Positions 50,371-57,921 of a DNA stretch of 64,000 bases are shown in pieces. Numbering within the stretch: the first letter of the stretch is position 1; each line of letters opens with the position of its first letter. A model generated the notes under the pieces. It did no database searches, was not told where the DNA came from, and was given only the letters and a program-made list of their open reading frames with translations. The position numbers were made by a program, and so were the translations under genes. Location: assembly GCF_000367365.1 (NCBI RefSeq), contig NZ_BARF01000103.1, forward strand, positions 62,001 through 126,000. Reading direction: 5' to 3'. Source of the stretch: Streptomyces prunicolor NBRC 13075 (GTDB lineage: Bacteria > Actinomycetota > Actinomycetes > Streptomycetales > Streptomycetaceae).

Positions 50371-53300
50371 GTGCGATTGACCGTCAGCGTTCGTGATCCG
50401 CAGGTCGAGGGGGTGTCCACCACCGTCGCCGTGGAAACCGAACCCTCCGCGCAGGCGGGCCGGTTGGCAGCCGAGCTGGCACGCGCCGTCGGGTACGCGG
50501 GGGTGGCGGCGGGGGAGCCGCCCCTCTACATCGGCCCGACGCCCGTCGAACCGCACACCACCCTCTCGGCGGCCGGGGTGCGCGACGGCATGGACCTCGG
50601 ACTCGGCGCTCCCGTACCCCGGGAGCCCGAGCCCGAGGGCCGCACCGAGGTCCGGGTGGTCTCGGGACCGGGCGCCGGAACCGTCTTCCGGCTCGTCCCG
50701 GGCGACTACGACATCGGCAGCGGCCCGGTGTGCCGCGTCCGCCTCGCCCCAGGTATCCCGAGCCTCGCGGCCCGGGTCCGGGTCCGGCTCGACGGCAGCG
50801 CCCAACTCCTTGTGACCAACGGGGCGTTGCTCGACGGCAAGTCCGCGCAGGCGCCGTCCCCGTGGCGGGAGGGCAGCCAACTCGCCGTCGGCGACATCCT
50901 GTTGGAGCTGACCTCGCAGCAGACGGCCCGCGCTCCGCTGACCCCGGCGCAGGACGGTCTCGGCCTGGAGTTCAACCGGCCGCCGAGGTTCCTGCCGCCC
51001 GCGGCGGGCGCCAAGTTCCGGTTGCCGACCCCGCCGGTCAAGCCCGACAAGCGGCCCATCCCGCTGCTGCCGATCCTGCTGGTGCCCGCGGCCGGCGCCG
51101 CGATCGCCATCTTCGTCACGCACCACTGGTCCTTCGTCTTCATCGCGCTGCTCTCCCCGATCGCCGCCCTGATCACCCAGTTCGGCGGCCGCAAGCAGGC
51201 GATGCTCAAGTACCTTGAGAAGAAAGAGGAGTACGAGCAGACACTGGCCCGCGTGCGCGCCGACGTCGACGCCGCCGTACTCGGCGAACAGCACAACCTC
51301 CGCCTCTCCCTGCCCGATCCGGCCACCCTGCTCCAGATGGCGGTCCAGCCCTCGGAGCGGCTGTGGGAACGCCGTTGGCAGGACCCCGACTTCCTCTCCG
51401 TCCGCGTCGGCACCGCCGACCTGCCCTCCTCCGTCAGCGTCGACGACCCGGACCAGGACGAGCACCGGCGCTCCACCGTGCCGACGCTGAACCAGGTGCC
51501 CGTCAGCGTGGCGCTGCGCAGGGCCGGCGTCGCGGGCGTCGCAGGACCCGGCGCGACCCGGCTGGCCGGCTGGCTCGCCGCCCAGGCCGCCGCCCTGCAC
51601 AGCCCCACCGACCTGCGCCTCGTCGTCCTCGCCGGACCCGACGGTGAACGCGACTGGTCCTGGATCCGCTGGCTGCCCCACACCCAGGCGCAGGGCGAGG
51701 ACGCCTACGCCCTGATCGGCTCCACCGCCGACTCCCTGGCCCGGCGCATCGGCGAACTCGGCCAGCTCGTCGCCTCCCGGGTCGCGGCGGGATCCGACCT
51801 GATCCGCGGCGGAGCCAACGGCTACCCCGACATCCTCGTCGTCCTCGAACAGGCGCGCAGGGCCCGCTCGTTGCCGGGTGTGATCGCGCTCCTGCGCGAC
51901 GGACCGTCCGTGGGCGTCCACACCATCTGCATCGATCGTGAGGAGCGGCTGCTGCCCGAGGAGTGCGGCGCCGTCGTCGTCACCGAGGCGGGCGCCACCA
52001 CGTCCAGGGTGCGCACCGGCTCCGGCGCCGCGCTGGAGAACGTCCGCAGCGACTCGCCCGAGCCCGACTGGTACGAACACTTCGCCCGCGCGCTCGCCCC
52101 CCTGCGCGGAGTCGGCGACAGCGACGAGAGCGCACTCCCAGGCGCCGTACGCCTGTTGGACCTCCTGAAGGTCGAACCGCCCACCGCCGAGGCCGTCGTG
52201 GCCGGCTGGTCGCTCGGCGGCCGCAGCACCCGGGCCATCCTCGGGATCGGCTACGACGGTGAGTTCGCCGTCGACCTGGTGCGCGACGGCCCGCACGCCC
52301 TGATCGCCGGCACCACCGGCTCCGGCAAGTCCGAGCTGCTGCAGACCCTGGTCGCCACCCTCGCGGTGGTCAACCGGCCCGACGAGATGACCTTCGTGCT
52401 CGTCGACTACAAGGGCGGCAGCGCCTTCGCCGAGTGCGCCGACCTGCCGCACACCGTCGGCCTGGTCACCGACCTCGACACCCGGCTCGTGGAGCGGGCG
52501 TTGGTCTCTCTCGGTGCCGAACTGCGGCGCAGGGAGACCCAGTTGGCGCAGGCGGGCGCCAAGGACATCGAGGACTACCTCGACAAGCGCTCGCGCGGCG
52601 GCAACGTACTGCCCCCGCTGCCCCGACTCCTCCTGGTCGTCGACGAGTTCGCGTCCATGGTGCGCGAACTGCCCGACTTCATCTCGGGGTTGGTCAACAT
52701 CGCGCAGCGCGGCCGGTCGCTCGGCATCCACATGGTGCTCGCCACCCAGCGCCCCGGCGGCGCGGTCACCCCGGACATCCGCGCCAACACCAACCTGCGG
52801 ATCGCGCTGCGCACCACCGACACCTCCGAGAGCCGCGACATCATCGACGCGCCCGACTCCGGCGAGATCTCCCCGGCCAACCCCGGCCGCGCCTACGCCC
52901 GGCTCGGCCCGTCCGCCCTGCTGCCCTTCCAGTCCGGCCGCGTCGGCGGCCGCAGGCCCGGCGGCCAGCCCGCCGCGGGAACCGAGGTGACCGTCCGCGC
53001 GGAACCGGTGACCTGGCAGAACCTCGGCGGCCCGCTGCCCAGCGCCCGCTCCCGCGGTGGCTCCACGGCGGCGCAGACCGAGGCCGTCACCGACCTCGCC
53101 GTACTCACCGGAGCCATCGCCCAGGCGGCCCGGCTCGCGGACGTACCGCGCCAGCCGAGCCCCTGGCTGCCGGCCCTGCCCACCCTGCTCCCCTGGACGG
53201 CACCGCCCTCGCCCAAGCCCACCCTTGAGCGCGAGGCGGCCCTGCCCGCCGTCGAGTACGGCATGGTCGACCTGCCCGCACAGCAGACCCGCACCGCGCT

Positions 53301-54762
53301 GGTCCTCGACCTCGACCGGGCCGGCCATCTGCACATCGTCGGCTCGCCCCGCAGCGGACGCTCCCAGACCCTGCGCACCCTGGCCGCCGCCCTCGGCCAG
53401 GCCCACGGCGCCGACGACGTCCACCTGTACGGCATCGACTGCGGCAACGGCGCGCTCAACGCCCTGACCGCGCTGCCGCACTGCGGCGCGGTCGTCGACC
53501 GCAACCAGATCGAACGCCTCGGCCGGCTCCTGGACCGACTGGGCGCCGAACTCACCGCGCGCCAGAGCATTCTGGGCGCCCGGGGCACGGCCGACCTGTC
53601 CGAACTGCGCGGCAGCCAGCCCCCCGAGGAACGGCTCGCCCACATCGTGCTGATGGTCGACCGGTTCGAGGTCTTCGAGCGCGAGTTCGCCTCGTACGAC
53701 AACGGCAGCTACATGGAACGCATGATCCGCCTGCTGCGCGACGGCGCGGGCGTCGGCATCCATGTCGTCCTGGCCGGTGACCGGGTGCTCGGCGGCAGCC
53801 GGTTCTCCGGCACCACCGAGGACAAGATCGTCCTGAGGCTCAACGACCGCCAGGACTACTCCAGCGTCGGCATCCCCACCAAGTCCGCGCCGACCGACCC
53901 GGCGCCGGGCCGCGGCATCCGCACCCAGGACCTGAGCGAGGTACAACTCGCCGTGCTGGGCCAGGACTTGTCCGGCACCGCCCAGGCCGAAGTCCTGCTC
54001 GCCCTGGGCCGGGAACTGACCGAGCGTGAGGCAGCGGTCCCCGCCGCGCGCCGCCCGATCCGCCTCGACGTACTCCCCGACCGGGTCACGTACGCCGAAG
54101 CGCTCACCCTGCACACCCGCAGCGGGCCGATGCGCCCGCTGGTGGCCGTGGGCGGTGACGTCCTCACCTCGCTCGGCCCCGACCTGACGGACGTACCGAC
54201 CTTCGTGATCGCCGGACCGCCGCGCACCGGACGCAGCACCACCCTGCTCGTCGCGGCCGAGTCACTGCTCGCCGCGGGCGCCGGCCTCATCGTGCTGGCG
54301 CCCCGCCGCTCACCGCTGCGGCAACTGCTGGGACGGCCCGGCGTGGCCGCCCTGATCACCGACGCCGAGGTGACGGTCGACGAGTTCCGGCAGACGCTGG
54401 GCAGCGTGCCCGAGGAGTACGGCGTGATCGTCGTGGACGACGCCGAACTGTTCATGGGCGCCGAGATCGACTCCGACCTCGCGCTGCTCGCCCGCGGCGG
54501 CGCGGGCACCGGCTGGGGCGTCCTCGCGGCCGGCAACGCGGAGTCCCTCGCGCTGAGCCTGGCCGGCTGGATGGGCCAGGTGAAGCGCAACCGCACCGGC
54601 ATGCTGCTCTCCCCGCAGGGACTCAGCGACGGCGAGGTCATCGGCGTGAAGCTCACCCGGGGCGTCGTAGGACAGGCCCCGCAGCCGGGCCGGGGCCTGC
54701 TGCACCTGGGCGACGGCACGCTGCGCTCGGTCCAGGTCCCGCTCTTGGAAGCGGAACTCTAA
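50371..54762 (+). CDS. eccC: Type VII secretion ATPase EccC/EssC with N-terminal FHA domain
   Basis: The 1463-residue protein starts at GTG 50371 with AGAAGGA. Residues 90-190 form an FHA domain as in Firmicute EssC. Two adjacent membrane helices lie near 230-270 (LPILLVPAAGAAIAIFVTHHW). Three FtsK/SpoIIIE-like ATPase domains follow: the first has a canonical P-loop GTTGSGKSELLQ near residue 647 and Walker B LLLVVDEFASM near 752, while the second (GSPRSGRSQ, near 990) and third (GPPRTGRSTT, near 1281) have arginine in place of the catalytic lysine. EccC energises T7SS export. The FHA-first layout is unlike mycobacterial EccC. Confidence 0.9.
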   Translation: MRLTVSVRDPQVEGVSTTVAVETEPSAQAGRLAAELARAVGYAGVAAGEPPLYIGPTPVEPHTTLSAAGVRDGMDLGLGAPVPREPEPEGRTEVRVVSGPGAGTVFRLVPGDYDIGSGPVCRVRLAPGIPSLAARVRVRLDGSAQLLVTNGALLDGKSAQAPSPWREGSQLAVGDILLELTSQQTARAPLTPAQDGLGLEFNRPPRFLPPAAGAKFRLPTPPVKPDKRPIPLLPILLVPAAGAAIAIFVTHHWSFVFIALLSPIAALITQFGGRKQAMLKYLEKKEEYEQTLARVRADVDAAVLGEQHNLRLSLPDPATLLQMAVQPSERLWERRWQDPDFLSVRVGTADLPSSVSVDDPDQDEHRRSTVPTLNQVPVSVALRRAGVAGVAGPGATRLAGWLAAQAAALHSPTDLRLVVLAGPDGERDWSWIRWLPHTQAQGEDAYALIGSTADSLARRIGELGQLVASRVAAGSDLIRGGANGYPDILVVLEQARRARSLPGVIALLRDGPSVGVHTICIDREERLLPEECGAVVVTEAGATTSRVRTGSGAALENVRSDSPEPDWYEHFARALAPLRGVGDSDESALPGAVRLLDLLKVEPPTAEAVVAGWSLGGRSTRAILGIGYDGEFAVDLVRDGPHALIAGTTGSGKSELLQTLVATLAVVNRPDEMTFVLVDYKGGSAFAECADLPHTVGLVTDLDTRLVERALVSLGAELRRRETQLAQAGAKDIEDYLDKRSRGGNVLPPLPRLLLVVDEFASMVRELPDFISGLVNIAQRGRSLGIHMVLATQRPGGAVTPDIRANTNLRIALRTTDTSESRDIIDAPDSGEISPANPGRAYARLGPSALLPFQSGRVGGRRPGGQPAAGTEVTVRAEPVTWQNLGGPLPSARSRGGSTAAQTEAVTDLAVLTGAIAQAARLADVPRQPSPWLPALPTLLPWTAPPSPKPTLEREAALPAVEYGMVDLPAQQTRTALVLDLDRAGHLHIVGSPRSGRSQTLRTLAAALGQAHGADDVHLYGIDCGNGALNALTALPHCGAVVDRNQIERLGRLLDRLGAELTARQSILGARGTADLSELRGSQPPEERLAHIVLMVDRFEVFEREFASYDNGSYMERMIRLLRDGAGVGIHVVLAGDRVLGGSRFSGTTEDKIVLRLNDRQDYSSVGIPTKSAPTDPAPGRGIRTQDLSEVQLAVLGQDLSGTAQAEVLLALGRELTEREAAVPAARRPIRLDVLPDRVTYAEALTLHTRSGPMRPLVAVGGDVLTSLGPDLTDVPTFVIAGPPRTGRSTTLLVAAESLLAAGAGLIVLAPRRSPLRQLLGRPGVAALITDAEVTVDEFRQTLGSVPEEYGVIVVDDAELFMGAEIDSDLALLARGGAGTGWGVLAAGNAESLALSLAGWMGQVKRNRTGMLLSPQGLSDGEVIGVKLTRGVVGQAPQPGRGLLHLGDGTLRSVQVPLLEAEL

Positions 54763-54767
54763 GAGCC

Positions 54768-54805
54768 GGAGGTGCACCCCGGGTCCCCCCTCGGGGTGCA
54801 TCTCC
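54768..54805 (+). terminator. Terminator hairpin after eccC
   Basis: GGAGGTGCACCCCG (54768-54781) pairs with CGGGGTGCATCTCC (54792-54805) over 14 bases including one G-U pair, with a ten-base loop, starting five bases after the eccC stop codon. Confidence 0.85.
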
Positions 54806-54818
54806 TTCCGGCGGAACA

Positions 54819-54859
54819 CCGAAGGGCGGCCGGACCGAGGAGGTCCGACCGCGCTTCGG
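54819..54859 (-). terminator. Second hairpin between eccC and the convergent gene
   Basis: CCGAAG...GCGGCCGGACC (54819-54836) and GGTCCGACCGC...CTTCGG (54842-54859) form a long imperfect stem with a five-base loop. It lies 20 bases downstream of the minus-strand gene ending at 54880 and probably terminates it. Confidence 0.75.
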
Positions 54860-54879
54860 CATGCCGTACGACGTGCTGC

Positions 54880-55521
54880 TCAGGCGGCGACGCCCTCGGC
54901 GCCGTCCGGGGAGACCTGGACACCGTCGTCCGTCACGAAGCGGAAGGTGCAGGTGATGGCGTCGAAGAGGTCGTACACCTCGTTCTTCAGCGGCAGGTTG
55001 GGGCTGGCGAGGGTCACCACGAGGAAGTCCTCCGTGCTGCCGGGCACCGGCATCATGGTGTGCATCGTCAGCAGCTTGACGTCGATGTCCCCGGTCAGCC
55101 GGGTCACCTCGGTGCCGGTGACGCGGGCCACCGTGCCCACATGGGGCACCTTCGCCGACGTGATGACCCGGTCCTTGGGGGCCACACCGTTCGCCGAGGA
55201 GACACCGAGCCGCGCGGACAGCACGGGGAGGGTCAGCTCCTCACCCTTGGGCGTATTGACGGCGAAGACCATGCCGTACGCCATGAAGAGGCCCTCGGTG
55301 TACATCGTCGCCGTGCCCGCGGCCAGCAGCGCCCCGTAGCGGCGGGCCGCCCGCGTCACCTCCCGGCCCTGCCGGAACATGTCGTTGATGCGGGCCTTCT
55401 CCCGAGGGTCCTCGGTCGAGGCCAGGGCCTGCCCACGGGTGCGGGCCAGCTCCTCGCCGCTCAGGTCGACCTGGTCCCAGGAGTCCGGGATGTCCAGCAG
55501 GAACCGCTGTGCCGTGCTCAC
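54880..55521 (-). CDS. Putative Mog1/LpqN-like protein of the T7SS-type locus
   Basis: The 213-residue product starts at GTG 55521, overlapping the stop of the WXG-like gene by four bases. The N-terminus FLLDIPDSWDQVDLSGEEL and C-terminal DAITCTFRFVTDD recall the Mog1/PsbP-like fold, a mixed sheet also found in LpqN and T7SS-associated proteins; the middle has strands with VTRLTGDIDVKLLTMHTMM. There is no signal peptide or membrane segment. Coupling with a WXG-like gene suggests a cytoplasmic partner for export, but the function is unknown. Confidence 0.6.
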   Translation of the reverse strand: MSTAQRFLLDIPDSWDQVDLSGEELARTRGQALASTEDPREKARINDMFRQGREVTRAARRYGALLAAGTATMYTEGLFMAYGMVFAVNTPKGEELTLPVLSARLGVSSANGVAPKDRVITSAKVPHVGTVARVTGTEVTRLTGDIDVKLLTMHTMMPVPGSTEDFLVVTLASPNLPLKNEVYDLFDAITCTFRFVTDDGVQVSPDGAEGVAA

Positions 55522-55811
55522 TTGCCGCTCCCGCTGTCGAGGTTGGACACCGCGTCCTGGTCGGTCTTCTCGAAGGAGTCCAGGATGCTGCCGATCGCGT
55601 CCTTGATGCCCAGCACTTGTTTCTGCAACTGGCCCTTGCCGTCTTCCCACTTGTTCTCGAAGTTCTGGGCGGAGCCGCGGGAGAGCTCGGGCCCGAAGGC
55701 CGCGTCGAAGTCGAACGTGTTGTGTCCGATGTCGATGTTGTCGTGCACGAAGCCCAACATGTCCTGGGCCTCCTTGAGTTCACTCCCGGGGATGTTGACG
55801 TCCGACGCCAC
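55518..55811 (-). CDS. WXG-like small secreted protein (WEDG variant)
   Basis: The 97-residue protein starts at GTG 55811. It has a helix (SELKEAQDMLGFVHDNIDIG), a turn with FENKWEDGKGQ that holds a tryptophan but with W-x-x-G spacing rather than W-x-G, and a second helix (QKQVLGIKDAIGSILDSFEK) with a C-terminal acidic tail. This resembles WXG100 or ESAT-6-like proteins, and its location near eccC supports that. The promoter region upstream contains 13-bp tandem repeats and is shared with the divergent lipoprotein gene. Confidence 0.72.
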   Translation of the reverse strand: MASDVNIPGSELKEAQDMLGFVHDNIDIGHNTFDFDAAFGPELSRGSAQNFENKWEDGKGQLQKQVLGIKDAIGSILDSFEKTDQDAVSNLDSGSGK

Positions 55812-55853
55812 TGCGGGCCCCCGTTTCTGTGCGATGAGGATGCGGTGAGGAGG

Positions 55854-55892
55854 TGTCTCTGGTCTGTGTCGCTGATCTGTGTCTCTGGTCCG
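55854..55892 (-). repeat. Three 13-bp tandem repeats in the WXG / lipoprotein promoter region
   Basis: TGTCTCTGGTCTG (55854), TGTCGCTGATCTG (55867) and TGTCTCTGGTCCG (55880) are in exact phase and are followed by a partial copy. They are 43 bases upstream of the WXG-like start. Their role is unknown. Confidence 0.8.
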
Positions 55893-55973
55893 TCTCTGTC
55901 CTGAACACGAGGTCGGGGGCCCGAATCGTTCACCGGCATTGAACCGTTGCCGGGGCTGTCTCGTGTTGCCCAC

Positions 55974-56666
55974 ATGACCCCGCTCCAGACCCGCCCGCTG
56001 TCCTCGAAGAGCACCGCGCGCCGTGCCGTTGTCGCATCCCTTCTCGCCCTGACCGGTGTGGCGAGCCTCTCGGCCTGCGGCAAGACCATCTCCATCGGCG
56101 ACAGTTCGGCCCCCGCCGCCTCGGCCCCCGCGTCGTCGGCCGCTCCGGCGTCCCCCTCCGCGTCCCCCTCGGCCACGACGTCCGGTCAGGGCGGTGGCAA
56201 CTCGGCGCTCCAGGTGGTCGATTCGACGGCGAAGGACAACGGTCTCACCGGCACCGGCGGGACCGTCGTCGGGGCCGTGGTGCAGGAAGCGCCGCCCAAG
56301 TGGGTGCAGTTGGCGGCGGTGACCTCGACCACGCTCTCCGCACCGCACCTGATCAACATCAACCAGGCCGCGCTGTACCGCTTCGACAAGGACACCGCCT
56401 CCCCCTCCAAGTCGAACTGCAACGACGACTGCGCGGCGAAGTGGCCGCCCGTGACCATCGAGGAGGGCGGCAACGTCTACCTGGCGGGCGTGAACCCGAA
56501 GGAGGTCGGGGCCATCCGCCGTGACGACGGCCAGGTCCAGATCACCGTCGGCGGCTGGCCCGTCTACCGCTTCTCCGGCGACAGCAAGCCGGGCGACCTG
56601 AACGGCCAGGGCGTGGGCGGCACTTGGTTCGCGGTGGGCCCGACCGGCAACAAGGCGACGAGCTGA
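55974..56666 (+). CDS. SCO0930-type / COG4315 lipoprotein
   Basis: The 230-residue product begins at ATG 55974 with an Arg-rich N-region, a hydrophobic helix and lipobox SLSAC. After a Ser/Ala-rich linker comes a domain with the repeating Y-x-F-D pattern of COG4315 lipoproteins: LYRFDKDTASPS with a nearby SNCNDDCAAKWPP motif, then GGWPVYRFSGDSKPGDLNGQ. These small beta-domain proteins are envelope proteins sometimes linked to redox or haem. It is divergent from the WXG-like gene and convergent with the thaumatin-like gene, with no obvious terminator between. Confidence 0.82.
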   Translation: MTPLQTRPLSSKSTARRAVVASLLALTGVASLSACGKTISIGDSSAPAASAPASSAAPASPSASPSATTSGQGGGNSALQVVDSTAKDNGLTGTGGTVVGAVVQEAPPKWVQLAAVTSTTLSAPHLININQAALYRFDKDTASPSKSNCNDDCAAKWPPVTIEEGGNVYLAGVNPKEVGAIRRDDGQVQITVGGWPVYRFSGDSKPGDLNGQGVGGTWFAVGPTGNKATS

Positions 56667-56707
56667 ACCCGCTGCCCGAACCCACGAGTTGAACCGATGA
56701 GTCGAAG

Positions 56708-57724
56708 CTATGAGCCGGTCGTCCCGAAGGTGACCTTGTAGTAGCAGGCCCCCTTGCACGGCATCGTCGCCCCGTCGTCGAAGGCGTACGAATAGGCATA
56801 GGGGGCCGCCCGCTTGAAGACCTGCGTGTAGTCGACCGGCCACTTCGACGGCACGCAGTTCTCGCGGCCCGCCCAGGCGCCACGGCAGCAGTACGTGTCA
56901 CCGCCGAACGCCGCGCAGGGCGGCTTGCAGCCGACGACCTGACCGCCCGAGGTGGCCCGCATCGCGGTCGGGCAGTCGACGTCCGAGGTGCAGACGCCCT
57001 TGTAGCAGCCCGAGGAACTGACCGGGTCGGTGGTCGTGGTGTGCGAGATGTTGATCCACATCGGCAGGTTCGAACCGTCGACCATGCTCACGTCGTAGAA
57101 GTCCATCCCCGCGTACGCGTCGAAGGTGAACTCGCCCAGTGTGGTGGGCGGGTTGGCGCCCTCGCACACGCTGGTGCAGTCACCGGTCGCGCAGTGCCCC
57201 GCGGCCGTCGAGGTGCAGCCGGTCCGACCCCAGATGCGGCCGCCCCAGTTGTTCGCCACGGTCACCGACAGGCTCTGGCCCGGGGCGAGTCGGCGGCCCT
57301 TCGGGTAGACGGCCGTGTTGGTGACGATCGCCCAGACCGTCTTCGGGGTGCGGTTGACGACCGTGATCAGACGCTTGCCGGTCGGGGCTGTCGAGACGTG
57401 CGCTGTCGGTTCGACTGCCTTGGCGGTGGGTTTGCTTGGGCTGGTGCTCTTCTTCGAGGCGGTAGCCCTGGGGGACGGAGAGGCCGAGGCGCTGTGACTC
57501 GGGAAAGGCGAGGGCGAGGGCGACGCGCTGGTGGACACGGCCGGGCGCGCGGCCGTGTCCTGGTGGGCTGTTGTGGTGCGCGTGCCGTCCGTTCCGGACG
57601 GCGTCCACACGCTGTAGGCGATCAGCACGGTGGCCGCCGTCGCGACGGCGGCCGCCCCGACGTACCACCAGCGTCGGCGGTGTCGCGGTGGGCTCGCGCT
57701 GTGCCTTCTGCGTCCTCGTGCCAT
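56708..57724 (-). CDS. Membrane-anchored thaumatin-like protein (first copy)
   Basis: The 338-residue product starts at ATG 57724. An Arg/His-rich cytoplasmic head and a single membrane helix (VGAAAVATAATVLIAYSVW, residues 22-40) are followed by a long Ser/Pro/Thr linker and, from about residue 115, a thaumatin-like domain: TVVNRTPKTVWAIV, AGHCATGDCTSVCEG, MDFYDVSMVDGSNLPMWI and many cysteines with conserved spacing. Plant and fungal thaumatin-like proteins bind beta-1,3-glucan and some hydrolyse it. Here the domain faces outside the cell. The gene is divergent from the sigma-glycosidase gene; a similar protein lies at 59809. Confidence 0.88.
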   Translation of the reverse strand: MARGRRRHSASPPRHRRRWWYVGAAAVATAATVLIAYSVWTPSGTDGTRTTTAHQDTAARPAVSTSASPSPSPFPSHSASASPSPRATASKKSTSPSKPTAKAVEPTAHVSTAPTGKRLITVVNRTPKTVWAIVTNTAVYPKGRRLAPGQSLSVTVANNWGGRIWGRTGCTSTAAGHCATGDCTSVCEGANPPTTLGEFTFDAYAGMDFYDVSMVDGSNLPMWINISHTTTTDPVSSSGCYKGVCTSDVDCPTAMRATSGGQVVGCKPPCAAFGGDTYCCRGAWAGRENCVPSKWPVDYTQVFKRAAPYAYSYAFDDGATMPCKGACYYKVTFGTTGS

Positions 57725-57789
57725 CGTCCTCGCGCCTTCCTCATGCACTCCGGATGGGTCCCTGCCTATCGGTGACCTTCTCGGCGGCG

Positions 57790-57799
57790 GCCGGACAAC
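57790..57799. promoter_or_regulatory. Decamer shared by the two divergent promoter regions (copy 1)
   Basis: GCCGGACAAC lies between the first thaumatin-like gene and the sigma-glycosidase gene, 66 bases before the former. The identical decamer occurs at 60983-60992 in the gap between the second thaumatin-like gene and the DUF3455 gene. It is followed in both by A-rich sequence. Here it is also inside a GGCCGG...CCGGCC inverted repeat. It may mark a common regulator or promoter. Confidence 0.4.
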
Positions 57800-57921
57800 A
57801 TAAATTCGGACGCGACCGGCCGATTTCTTTTGGTGTCCTGTTTTCTGTAGTCCTTGCGCGCGTCGGCGGTCTCCGAAGCAGAGAGACGCCACGGCCGGAC
57901 CACACGCGGAGGAACGACCAG

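Noticed and set aside
50206..54114. 1300-codon open frame on the minus strand opposite eccC
   Set aside because: It is a GC-rich shadow: no ribosome site, no recognisable domain, and the plus strand encodes a complete EccC ATPase.
54880..55521. EspG-type chaperone of the secretion system
   Set aside because: Length and strand pattern do not match EspG; a Mog1/LpqN-like fold is a better, though still weak, fit.
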